Shown here piece after piece: positions 9,622-17,582 of a stretch of 64,000 nt of DNA. The stretch is taken from positions 1 to 64,000 of the forward strand of contig NZ_LGYO01000040.1 in the NCBI RefSeq assembly GCF_001263355.1, written 5' to 3'. The translations under genes and the position numbers were made by a program. This DNA is from Acetobacterium bakii. Its GTDB lineage: Bacteria; Bacillota; Clostridia; Eubacteriales; Eubacteriaceae. Under the pieces are notes generated by a model. It was not told the DNA's origin. It worked only from the letters and a program-made list of their open reading frames with translations, and searched no databases. Every line of letters starts with the position of its first letter. Positions within the stretch are counted from its first letter, which is position 1.

Positions 9622-9667
9622 AAAATCAACCACTTCTATGTTTACACAAATAGAAGTGGTTGATTTT
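9622..9667 (+). terminator. intrinsic terminator after flavin reductase
   Basis: An 18-bp perfect stem (9622-9639 with 9650-9667) encloses a ten-base loop, and the right arm ends in a T6 run. It follows the flavin reductase stop by 35 bases. Confidence 0.9.
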
Positions 9668-9720
9668 TTGAATGACGGAACTTTTGAGGAATTCAAAGTG
9701 TTTATCATCCAAAACTAATA

Positions 9721-9749
9721 TTGACTATTTAGTCATTCTAAATTATAAT
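9721..9749 (+). promoter_or_regulatory. tetR promoter with TGACT-N4-AGTCA operator
   Basis: The -35 TTGACT (9721-9726) and -10 TATAAT (9744-9749) are 17 bases apart. A perfect inverted repeat TGACT-ATTT-AGTCA at 9722-9735 covers the -35 box, where a bound repressor would block RNA polymerase. The same 5-4-5 palindrome recurs before the aldo/keto reductase at 10354-10367, which points to the TetR protein encoded here as the binder. Confidence 0.75.
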
Positions 9750-9774
9750 TACTCACAGAATGATTAGGAGGTTA

Positions 9775-10338
9775 ATGGTGGATAAAAAAGAAAAAATATT
9801 AGAAGCAGCTTTAAAGCTTTTCAATATGTATGGCTTCGACAATACTCCGACGGCTCGCATTACAAAAGAGGCAGGAGTCGCAACCGGAACACTTTTTAAC
9901 TATTTTAAGAGCAAGGAAGAACTGATCAATGTCCTTTATTTGAATTGCAAGGATTCTTTAACCAGACGATTAGCCGCTGGGCTTGACCAGGAAAAGACAT
10001 ATCGAAGCAAATTGAAACGCATTTATATTAATTATATTGGATGGAGTCTTGAAAATACCGATGAATTTTTATTTTTTCAGCAGTTTTGCAACTCTTCCTG
10101 TATCGGTGAAGTCACACGCAAAGAAGGTTTAAGCAAGTTCAATAGTATCCTGGAGTTGATCGCAGAGGGTATGGAGAAAGAAATTATAAAAAATGTCAAT
10201 CTAGATTACATCAGTACTGTGCTTATCGGTATATTGAATTCAAGCACCTATTACTTTATTGCAAATCCAGAGCTGGCAGTGGATGACGAATTTTTAGAAA
10301 CCTCTTTTAATTTTCTCTGGGATAGTATTAAAAAATAA
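9775..10338 (+). CDS. TetR/AcrR-family transcriptional regulator
   Basis: The protein is about 187 residues. The N-terminal helix-turn-helix is clear: KILEAALKLFNMYGFDNT, then ITKEAGVATGTLFNYFKSKEEL, as in TetR repressors. The remaining helical part is the variable ligand-binding and dimer domain. AGGAGG at 9766-9771 favours the ATG at 9775 (three bases away) or the GTG at 9778 (six bases away) over the ATG at 9760, which lies upstream of the Shine-Dalgarno sequence. Identical operators before this gene and before the next one suggest autoregulation and control of the aldo/keto reductase. The inducer is unknown. Confidence 0.9.
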   Translation: MVDKKEKILEAALKLFNMYGFDNTPTARITKEAGVATGTLFNYFKSKEELINVLYLNCKDSLTRRLAAGLDQEKTYRSKLKRIYINYIGWSLENTDEFLFFQQFCNSSCIGEVTRKEGLSKFNSILELIAEGMEKEIIKNVNLDYISTVLIGILNSSTYYFIANPELAVDDEFLETSFNFLWDSIKK

Positions 10339-10353
10339 TTTTTTAAATATGAA

Positions 10354-10399
10354 TGACTAATCAGTCAATTTTGATTGGATGTTCTATTGTAAATACAAT
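10354..10399 (+). promoter_or_regulatory. aldo/keto reductase promoter with matching TetR operator
   Basis: The inverted repeat TGACT-AATC-AGTCA (10354-10367) has exactly the arms of the operator before tetR. It ends three bases before a -35 TTGATT (10371-10376), which is 17 bases from a -10 TACAAT (10394-10399). Here the operator is just upstream of, rather than over, the -35 box. Confidence 0.65.
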
Positions 10400-10485
10400 C
10401 TTTTTGAATGCATCTCATCTATTTTCATAATCGAGTTAACTTCTATAAAAGAAAAATAAAGCAACTGAAAAAGGAGTCCTATAAA

Positions 10486-11649
10486 ATGAATTATCGAATT
10501 AATCCTAAAAATGGTGATAAACTTTCCGCCCTGGGGTTTGGCTGCATGCGATTTTCAAAAGATGAAAAAGAGGTCGAAAAACAGATCATTTTTGCCATTG
10601 AGAATGGTGTTAACTATTTTGACACCGCATATATTTATCCAAAAAGCGAAGCGATATTGGGCCGGGTGCTTGCAAAAGGTTATCGGGACCGGGTGAAAAT
10701 CGCAACAAAGCTTCCACCGTATTTAGTGAAAAAATATGAAGACCTTGACAAAATTTTCAGTGCTGAATTAGAACGGCTTCAAACAGACCATATCGATTAT
10801 TATTTCCTGCATATGCTGACCGATGTTACGATCTGGACGCGACTTGTGACCATCGGCATTTTGAAATGGATCGAAGCAAAAAAGCAAACCGGTCAGATTA
10901 TCAATATTGGATTTTCATACCATGGCGGCAGGGATGAATTTAAAAAGCTGGTGGATGCCTATGATTGGGAATTTTGTATGATCCAGTATAATTTTCTTGA
11001 CGAAAACAACCAGGCCGGAAAAGAAGGTCTGAAGTATGCCGCGGCCAAAGGCCTGGCTGTTATGATTATGGAACCCCTACGCGGCGGAAAACTGGTTACA
11101 AATCTTCCCAAAGAAGTCTATAAGATCTGGGATAACGCCTATGTGAAGCGATCTCCCGCTGAGTGGGCGTTTCGCTGGATTTGGAACCATCTGGAAGTGA
11201 CGGTGGTATTGTCTGGAATGAATTCCCAAGCCATGGTGGAGGAAAATATTAAAGTGGCTTCGCAGGCGGAGGCTAATGCATTTACCGATGCTGATTTTGA
11301 ATTATTTAATAAAGTGACACAAATATTAAGTGAAAAGATTAAAGTTCCCTGTACCGGATGCAATTACTGCATGCCATGTCCAATGGGTGTGGATATTCCG
11401 ACCTGCTTTTCCTGTTACAATGATCGGGAAATCGAAGGTAAAACAGCTGCTATTGGCAAGTACATCATGCAAACCAGCATAAAGAGTCAAACGAGCAACG
11501 CATCCCTCTGTTCAAAATGCGGAAAATGCGAAAGCCACTGCCCTCAAAACATTAAAATTAGGGATGAACTGACCAATGTCACAAAAAATATGGAAGGCCT
11601 TTACTATAAACCAACCCGATTTTTAATTAAGAAATTTATGAAATTATAA
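10486..11649 (+). CDS. aldo/keto reductase with C-terminal ferredoxin domain
   Basis: The enzyme is about 387 residues. The first 275 are an aldo/keto reductase TIM barrel (LGFGCMRF, FDTAYIYPKSE, catalytic-type tyrosine in AYIY, then LQTDHIDYYFLH). The C-terminal 100 carry two 4Fe-4S motifs, CTGCNYCMPCP and CSKCGKCESHCP, placing it in the COG1453 group of iron-sulfur aldo/keto reductases. The ATG at 10486 has AAGGAG at 10471-10476; an upstream in-frame start at 10408 lacks one. The preceding operator matches that of tetR, so expression is probably repressed until a carbonyl or redox signal appears. The substrate is not known. Confidence 0.9.
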   Translation: MNYRINPKNGDKLSALGFGCMRFSKDEKEVEKQIIFAIENGVNYFDTAYIYPKSEAILGRVLAKGYRDRVKIATKLPPYLVKKYEDLDKIFSAELERLQTDHIDYYFLHMLTDVTIWTRLVTIGILKWIEAKKQTGQIINIGFSYHGGRDEFKKLVDAYDWEFCMIQYNFLDENNQAGKEGLKYAAAKGLAVMIMEPLRGGKLVTNLPKEVYKIWDNAYVKRSPAEWAFRWIWNHLEVTVVLSGMNSQAMVEENIKVASQAEANAFTDADFELFNKVTQILSEKIKVPCTGCNYCMPCPMGVDIPTCFSCYNDREIEGKTAAIGKYIMQTSIKSQTSNASLCSKCGKCESHCPQNIKIRDELTNVTKNMEGLYYKPTRFLIKKFMKL

Positions 11650-11694
11650 AACCGTCTTCCTGCCACAAAGGTCTATCAAAAATATTATAAAAGG

Positions 11695-12609
11695 TTAAAG
11701 AACTTCCTTTAGCTTTTCTGAAATCTTTTGATACATAGGCATGGGAACCTTGTATTGTTCTCCCATGCGAAGGACTTCGAAGACAAGGCCGTCGATTTCC
11801 GAGTTTTTCCCCATATTAATATCCCGCTGTACGGATGTTGATGCAGTAGGGGCAAGGGTATCTAAAATATCCAAATTAAACTGGACAAGATCAACGTCAA
11901 AATGAATGTCCATGGCCACCGCCAGATCCTCTATCTCACGGACCAGCTTAATAAAGACATCTCTGATTTCCCCGGGTTTTTGAACCGATGCCGCCTCGGT
12001 ATGGTAAAACAAACCGCAGGCGGCCATAGCCGAGATGTAGGAAAATTTCTGCAAGGCATCTTTTCTGATATCCGATGATAAAACCCCCAGAATATGGCAG
12101 TCATTTAAATCCGTTTCAATTTGTTTCAGAACCGGTCGGTATTGTTTTGGATCACGGACGCCGAAAAAGATCCTGAAAATTTCACCGTGCATATGAATGC
12201 GTCCCGGACCAGTAATATTGGCGGAAATATAAATACAACCATCAGTAACCAGCAGTTCAGGAAGCATTATCTGAATTTTTCCACCGGTTCCGTAAATGTT
12301 TAAAATAGGAATCACCACCGTATTTTTATGGGCAACCTGTTTAATAAACGGAACGATGGCGTCCAGGGAATACCCTTTGACACAGACAAAAATCACATCC
12401 GGGTGTTCATTATAATGCTCTGTGTCACAGGCCTTGATGGGGAAAACCGTGTAAGTACCCTGCCAGCTTGTTTCTACTTGCAGTCCGCTTTTCTGAATGG
12501 CTGCCAAATGATCGCCCCTCGCAATTAAAGTCACATCTTTTCCTGCTTTTGCCATATAAGCCCCAATACATCCACCTGTACCGCCTGCTCCTATAACCAG
12601 ATATTTCAT
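11695..12609 (-). CDS. ketopantoate reductase family protein (PanE/ApbA)
   Basis: This 304-residue protein has an N-terminal Rossmann fold with the dinucleotide loop GAGGTGGCIG at residues 7-16 and the C-terminal helical domain of the PanE/ApbA family. Members reduce 2-dehydropantoate with NADPH for pantothenate and CoA synthesis, but the family includes many oxidoreductases with other substrates. No panB or panC lies nearby, so assignment to pantothenate is tentative. It is transcribed alone and convergent with the aldo/keto reductase gene. Confidence 0.85.
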   Translation of the reverse strand: MKYLVIGAGGTGGCIGAYMAKAGKDVTLIARGDHLAAIQKSGLQVETSWQGTYTVFPIKACDTEHYNEHPDVIFVCVKGYSLDAIVPFIKQVAHKNTVVIPILNIYGTGGKIQIMLPELLVTDGCIYISANITGPGRIHMHGEIFRIFFGVRDPKQYRPVLKQIETDLNDCHILGVLSSDIRKDALQKFSYISAMAACGLFYHTEAASVQKPGEIRDVFIKLVREIEDLAVAMDIHFDVDLVQFNLDILDTLAPTASTSVQRDINMGKNSEIDGLVFEVLRMGEQYKVPMPMYQKISEKLKEVL

Positions 12610-12790
12610 TTTACTCTCCTTTTTTCAAATATTTATTCAGCCATATTACTCTATTTTAACTTATTTTAATAAAACATCAAAACAATTCAAAATGATTTCT
12701 GCGGTGGTATTCATTAAAAAAGATGCATTGGTATCCATAATGCGATATAATTCAGTTATAATAGTACAGTGAAATTTTATGGAGGACACT

Positions 12791-13171
12791 ATGTTTACTA
12801 TCGATGAAACTGAAGTAATATTAAACGAAATAGCTGAAGAAATGCCTCAAGAATTGTATAATGAATTAAGTGGCGGCATCGTTTTAAGAGAAGAAATGAA
12901 ACTTCATCCTAAAAGCAAAGACAATGATTTATATATTCTGGGGGAATACCATAGCGATAGTCAACTGGGAAATTTTATTGCAGTATATTATGGTTCTGTT
13001 ATCCGTTCTTATGGCAACTATTCATTAAAGAATTACAAGAACGAACTTAGAAAAGTATTAAAACATGAATTCCTACATCATCTGGAGACAATGGCAGGTG
13101 AGGTGAGTTTAGCAGTAGAGGATTCCATTGAATTGGAAAAATATTTGGAATCGTGGGGAAAATCCCATTAA
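12791..13171 (+). CDS. zincin-like metallopeptidase (DUF1025/PF06262 type)
   Basis: This protein of about 126 residues carries HEFLHHLE (HExxH) near residue 97, the zinc-binding motif of the small zincin-like peptidase family found widely in bacteria. GGAGG at 12781-12785 gives five-base spacing to the ATG at 12791; an earlier ATG at 12779 overlaps the Shine-Dalgarno sequence. It has no signal peptide, so it is cytoplasmic. Substrate unknown. TATAAT-like boxes at about 12745 and 12756 precede the gene. Confidence 0.8.
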   Translation: MFTIDETEVILNEIAEEMPQELYNELSGGIVLREEMKLHPKSKDNDLYILGEYHSDSQLGNFIAVYYGSVIRSYGNYSLKNYKNELRKVLKHEFLHHLETMAGEVSLAVEDSIELEKYLESWGKSH

Positions 13172-13198
13172 TCCTGGAGTTTTTGATGTGAGGATTCT

Positions 13199-13291
13199 TT
13201 GGCAAAGAATAAAAGCTATGCTCAAAAAATTTGGTATTGCTTATGGCGATTATAGTAACAGACAAAAATGTTTATTCCATGTATTGTTTAG
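13199..13291 (+). pseudogene. decayed 3' end of an ICMT-like methyltransferase gene
   Basis: The DNA here aligns by eye with the last 30 or so codons of the gene at 8321-8932: TTTGG, TATGG-GATTAT, AACAGAC-AAAATG, TTTATTCC and ATTGTTTAG occur in the same order and spacing. One reading gives MLKKFGIAYGDYSNR against MIKEFGTDYGDYMKQ, then a single-base deletion shifts the frame before FIPCIV-stop (the intact gene has FIPYIV-stop). No upstream part of the gene survives. It is best explained as a fragment of a lost paralogue. Confidence 0.7.
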
Positions 13292-13303
13292 AGAGGAAAT
13301 TAA

Positions 13304-13786
13304 ATGAATAAAAATAATAATCTTGAGTTTAGATTTGCAGAAGAAAAGGATATTTCAATAATTCTGCATTTTATTAGTGCATTAGCAAAATACGAAAATT
13401 TGGAAAATGAACTGGTTGCCACCGAAAAACTCCTGAAACATTGGATTTTTGAAGAAAAAAAGGCTGAAGTGATCTTTGCAGTGGCTGATGGCAAAGAGGT
13501 GGGTTTTGCTCTTTTCTTTTATAATTTTTCAACATTTTTGGGTAAAGCCGGTATCTACCTTGAAGACTTATTTGTGTCTTCGGAATACCGTGGGCGTGGC
13601 TATGGGAAGGCGCTGATTAGAGAGTTGGCCCGGATTGCGGTTGAGCAGGGTTGTGGCCGGCTGGAGTGGTCCTGTCTTGACTGGAATCAGCCCAGCATCG
13701 ATTTCTATGAATCCCTTGGGGCGAAAGCAATGGCTGAGTGGACTGGCTACCGCCTTGCCGGTGAAACACTAAAAAACGTTAAATAG
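13304..13786 (+). CDS. GNAT N-acetyltransferase, SSAT-like
   Basis: This 160-residue GNAT has the acetyl-CoA loop EYRGRGYGKAL near residue 98 and the C-terminal signature EWSCLDWNQPSIDFYESLGA, which is characteristic of the spermidine/spermine (diamine) N-acetyltransferase branch. It would transfer acetyl from acetyl-CoA to a polyamine or small amine in the cytoplasm. The start has GAGAGGAAA upstream. It lies 12 bases after the methyltransferase relic and is convergent with the PhzF gene. Confidence 0.88.
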   Translation: MNKNNNLEFRFAEEKDISIILHFISALAKYENLENELVATEKLLKHWIFEEKKAEVIFAVADGKEVGFALFFYNFSTFLGKAGIYLEDLFVSSEYRGRGYGKALIRELARIAVEQGCGRLEWSCLDWNQPSIDFYESLGAKAMAEWTGYRLAGETLKNVK

Positions 13787-13841
13787 GAACTCGAATTACG
13801 GCTGGTTTTCCCAGAATACCGGTCCGTATGGTCAGTATTTT

Positions 13842-14714
13842 TCATCTTAGATCAATTTCGATTTCGGATAAATTCAATGCTATTCCGCCGACTCTGACTT
13901 CAACAACTTCTTGCCCCTGAGAAATGATGGACACCATGATTTCTGAGGGCTTTTTCATTGCATAGCCCTGCTCAAAAACCAAAGGATATGGGGTTTGGGC
14001 TTTAAGCTTGCCATATTTAAACAGATAACAGCCAAGGGCACCATTAGATGTACCCGTTGCCGACTCTTCAGGGATTCCATAAAGAGGCGCAAAGTTTCTG
14101 CAGCAGGCGTCCGATCCATTAATTGATTCCAGTGTAAACAGGTGATAGCCGATGGTCTTATATTTTCTACTGATGGCTTTAACTTTTTCGAAATCCGGAT
14201 TGATGCCATTGAGTATTTTCATGTTTTTTATGGGCACCATTATATCCCGAAGGCCTGTCGATACAATTTGCACCGGGAGATCCGCCAGCATCTGATCAGA
14301 ATGTAGATTCAAGGAATCCGCAATTTCTTCTTTACCAATAATTTCATAAAAGATCGGCGTCTTTTGGGTCATCATAATTGATAAGTTGTCGTTTACCTTG
14401 ACGTTTAAAACTCCAGCTTTGGTTTCCTGAGAATAGTTTCCCGGCTTAATAACATTCTGGCTTAAGAGGGTGTAAAAGGCTCCTATGGTGGCATGACCGC
14501 AAAGATCGACCTCTTCAGTAGGAGTAAAAAATCTGACCTTAAAGTCTGCGCAGTCCGACCGCATCAAAAATGCCGTCTCACTAAAGCCAAGAATTCCGGC
14601 AATCTTTTTCATATTATTTTCCGACAAAGAATCAGCATTCAGTACCACTCCTGCAGGATTTCCGCCGTCAATGGTTTTTGCAAATGCATTTAACGTGTAT
14701 GCTTTTATTTTCAT
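13842..14714 (-). CDS. PhzF-family isomerase/epimerase-like protein
   Basis: This 290-residue protein is a full-length PhzF family member: GGNPAGVVL near residue 17, GFSETAFL with the likely catalytic E46, and DLCGHATIGA near residue 71, with a second half built on the same fold. The family catalyses isomerisations such as that in phenazine synthesis, but most clostridial members have no known substrate. No phenazine genes are nearby. It is probably a single-gene unit reading left. Confidence 0.92.
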   Translation of the reverse strand: MKIKAYTLNAFAKTIDGGNPAGVVLNADSLSENNMKKIAGILGFSETAFLMRSDCADFKVRFFTPTEEVDLCGHATIGAFYTLLSQNVIKPGNYSQETKAGVLNVKVNDNLSIMMTQKTPIFYEIIGKEEIADSLNLHSDQMLADLPVQIVSTGLRDIMVPIKNMKILNGINPDFEKVKAISRKYKTIGYHLFTLESINGSDACCRNFAPLYGIPEESATGTSNGALGCYLFKYGKLKAQTPYPLVFEQGYAMKKPSEIMVSIISQGQEVVEVRVGGIALNLSEIEIDLR

Positions 14715-14802
14715 TAATCCACCCTTTCAACAACCTAGTTTTTTTATCCAACCCAATGGTATATTACAATTATATCATTCCTCTTATCTAAATATAAAGA
14801 AA

Positions 14803-14840
14803 GGGTTATTGCAATAGAACTTCCTTTTGCAATAACCCTA
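14803..14840 (-). terminator. terminator after the acetate carrier
   Basis: A 13-bp stem, AGGGTTATTGCAA with TTGCAATAACCCT, encloses a 12-base loop. Read on the minus strand it follows the stop of the gene at 14878 by about 35 bases and leads into a T-rich tail. Confidence 0.75.
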
Positions 14841-14877
14841 AATCTTACCAATGTAATGTGAAAATAATAATCGATAA

Positions 14878-15432
14878 TTATAATGGCATGATCGTTTTAC
14901 CAAATTCCTGATTGATAATCTGTGCTACTGCATTGTAAAAAGCAGAAAGACCACATACGATTCCAGTATATCCGGCAATTGTATGAATAGACTCTGAACC
15001 TGTAAAGTTTGCCAAAGAAAGAAGCAGGAATAAAAGCGTTAGTGAACCGAAAACCACTTGAGTTGCACGGTTATGCTTTAGCGTTCCAATGAACATAAAT
15101 AAGCTAAATAAACACCATAGTCCCAGATAAAATCCCATGCTAATCGGATCTGCAGCTTCAATTCCAGTAAATGGATTAATCCAGATTATGATTAATGACC
15201 ACCAAAAGAATCCATAGGCCGTGAATGCAGTTGCGCCGAAAGTATTGTTTTTCTTAAACTCCATAACGCCTGCGATAATCTGAGCAGCACCGCCAAGTGC
15301 AAATCCCATTGCAACAATAACAATTGAAAGTGGAATAAAGCCAGCATTATGCAAATTCAGTAAAAGGGTTGTCATGCTAAATCCTAAAAGACCAAGGGGA
15401 CCCGGATTAGCAATGTTTGATTGGTTTGACAT
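14878..15432 (-). CDS. GPR1/FUN34/YaaH (SatP) family acetate uptake transporter
   Basis: This 184-residue protein has six membrane segments and the family signature NPGPLGLLGFSMTTLLLNL at residues 9-27. SatP-family carriers move acetate or succinate with protons, or form acetate channels, in the cytoplasmic membrane. A mid-protein block FFWWSLIIIWINPF and a C-terminal segment GLSAFYNAVAQIIN fit the family. It is a single-gene unit. In an acetogen such a carrier could export the end product; direction of flux cannot be read from sequence. Confidence 0.9.
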   Translation of the reverse strand: MSNQSNIANPGPLGLLGFSMTTLLLNLHNAGFIPLSIVIVAMGFALGGAAQIIAGVMEFKKNNTFGATAFTAYGFFWWSLIIIWINPFTGIEAADPISMGFYLGLWCLFSLFMFIGTLKHNRATQVVFGSLTLLFLLLSLANFTGSESIHTIAGYTGIVCGLSAFYNAVAQIINQEFGKTIMPL

Positions 15433-15649
15433 TTTCTATTAATGTCCTTTCATATTTCTATTTGAGTGAAACCCACTCGACATAGAGTAACATCTTTTTG
15501 TTATAAATTCAATAAATATTAAATATTATTGTTATAATAAATTACACATCCTATGTTATTCTCATTTTTACAACTTTACTCCTCTGAAAATACCGCTGAT
15601 CACAACGCAGAAGTTAAAATATTTGGAACAATCTCAATAAATATCCGAC

Positions 15650-15675
15650 AAAAAAGTCAATTTATATGATATAAT
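15650..15675 (+). promoter_or_regulatory. extended -10 promoter before the MATE-phosphatase operon
   Basis: TGATATAAT at 15667-15675 is an extended -10 box, with only a loose -35 candidate (CCGACA near 15645-15650). It lies about 165 bases before the MATE start, leaving a leader in which I see no recognisable riboswitch. The rest of the 15433-15840 gap holds the leftward promoter of the acetate carrier and AT-rich sequence. Confidence 0.45.
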
Positions 15676-15840
15676 ACTCGGCATAATTCATTTCTAATTA
15701 GGCAATTATGTTTTCGTTTAATCATTTTATCATAAATTTCCGGGGAGTACATTTCTCGGCAAAAAAACTTGTTTTATGTGGGCTTTGACATATTGAAATC
15801 GATTCGTTTTTTGATATACCAAGAGAAAGGCAATGACAGT

Positions 15841-17568
15841 ATGAACAATCAGCATTTTGTGAATAAGGCGTTTCGGGTATTTGTAATCAATAGCATTCTT
15901 TCTTCTGCAGGGATCGTTATGGGGACCTTTGTGGATGCGGTTATCCTAGGCAACGCCTTTGGAGAATCAGGACTGTCGGTATTGGCAGTGTCCATGCCGG
16001 TATATATGATTTTCAATCTATTTGGTTTCGCTTTTGGTATGGGTGGTTCCCTGAAAGTATCGGAATCCATTGGCGCAGAAGATAAAAACGGCGCCGGTAC
16101 CTATTTCACTCAGGCAATGGTATTCTCTGTGGTTACCGGTGTATTTATTGCAGCGTTGGGGACACTATTTCTCCCTGAGATAATAAATCTCACCGGAGGG
16201 TCAGGTCTTGATGCCGCCTCTGATTATTTGGGTCCGATTATGCTTACCGCACCAGTATTTATTTTGGCACCGGTGCTGTCACTGCTGATTCGCAGTGACG
16301 CTGATCCGTTTTTGTCCACACTTGGCATCAGTGCATCGGTTGTGATCAATCTGGTCCTTGATCTCGTCTTTATCTTCGGATTGAATATGGGAATATTCGG
16401 TGCGGCACTTGCCATGATAATCGGACAACTTTCCGCAATAATGGTGTACGCGCTGCACTTTTTTAAGAAAAACAATCATCTAAAACTAAAACCATCTTCA
16501 TTTAGTCCCAGAGCCGCCTACCGGCTTTTTCGGGGAGGATTCGGCATCGCATCCTCATATGTCTATCTCAGCATTACCCTTATTGTCATCAACAGCGTTT
16601 TAAGTGCAAAAATCGGTGCAGCCGGTCTCGCTGCCTATAATATTCTTTTTAATGTATCACTTTTTGCCTACGCCTTATTTGATGGCATTTCACTGGCACT
16701 GTCACCTCTTGTAGCGACTTTTTCAGGAGAAAAAGATACCGAAAGCGTATACAGCACCATGCGATTATCGCTGAAAACCTCCGTCGTTCTCGGTACTCTC
16801 TGTACACTGATTTTGCTGCTCTTTGCAGCACCCATAGCTTCTCTGTTTGGGGTAACCGAGGATCTACCGCTTATGGTCCAGACCATTCGAATTTTTGCCA
16901 TTGCGGTGATGCCTTCCTGTTTCAACTGCATCATGGCACACTTTTATCAGACCATAGAATGGAGCTTTTTTGCCGGGTTTATTTATTTTTTACGGGGTTT
17001 TGTGCTGGTGATCGCGTTTAGTTTATGGTTCATTCCTGTTTTCGGGGTTTCAGGAACAGCACTGGCCATAGTTGCAGCTGAAAGCCTAACCATGGTGTTT
17101 GTATTGATTACTGCCATGGTTTTAAAGAAAAAAGGAGGCTATCGTAATCTTTTACTTTTTAAGGAACCGGTTATCCTTAAGGATTCACTCTATGAAACAA
17201 CTCTTTCTTCCGATATCAAAGAACTGGAACGCTGCGTTGAGGAGGTCGAAGCGTTTTGCGAAAGGATGAATATTGACACCCGAAACGTCTATTTTATTAA
17301 TCTGACCATTGAAGAACTTGCGGCGAATATTATAAATTTCGGATTCAATGACGGCAAAGCCCACTATATTAATATAAAAATCGTTCTGTTTGATGGAGAT
17401 ATCTACATTCGGCTCCGGGATGACAGTACCAGCTATAATCCATTTGAAGCTTCGGAAAAACCCGACGAAGATCTGGATTATCTCGGTGTTTCCATTGTCC
17501 GGAAAAAAGCAAAAGCCTTTGCTTACAACCGGACCCTCGTTTACAATAATCTTCTCATTATTCTCTAG
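15841..17568 (+). CDS. MATE transporter fused to RsbW-like HATPase domain
   Basis: The protein is about 575 residues. Residues 1-445 form a 12-segment MATE multidrug/metabolite antiporter. Residues about 460-575 form a cytoplasmic domain like RsbW/SpoIIAB anti-sigma kinases: EELAANIINFGF matches the N box and LGVSIVRKKAKAF the G2 box. The G1 box, however, reads RDDSTSYNP, lacking the glycine seen as DQGKPYNP in the stand-alone copy at 20360, so ATP binding may be altered. The ATG at 15841 was chosen over an upstream TTG because the MATE fold begins there. It is the first gene of the operon and lies 14 bases before the phosphatase. Confidence 0.85.
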   Translation: MNNQHFVNKAFRVFVINSILSSAGIVMGTFVDAVILGNAFGESGLSVLAVSMPVYMIFNLFGFAFGMGGSLKVSESIGAEDKNGAGTYFTQAMVFSVVTGVFIAALGTLFLPEIINLTGGSGLDAASDYLGPIMLTAPVFILAPVLSLLIRSDADPFLSTLGISASVVINLVLDLVFIFGLNMGIFGAALAMIIGQLSAIMVYALHFFKKNNHLKLKPSSFSPRAAYRLFRGGFGIASSYVYLSITLIVINSVLSAKIGAAGLAAYNILFNVSLFAYALFDGISLALSPLVATFSGEKDTESVYSTMRLSLKTSVVLGTLCTLILLLFAAPIASLFGVTEDLPLMVQTIRIFAIAVMPSCFNCIMAHFYQTIEWSFFAGFIYFLRGFVLVIAFSLWFIPVFGVSGTALAIVAAESLTMVFVLITAMVLKKKGGYRNLLLFKEPVILKDSLYETTLSSDIKELERCVEEVEAFCERMNIDTRNVYFINLTIEELAANIINFGFNDGKAHYINIKIVLFDGDIYIRLRDDSTSYNPFEASEKPDEDLDYLGVSIVRKKAKAFAYNRTLVYNNLLIIL

Positions 17569-17582
17569 AAAAGGTGGCATTT

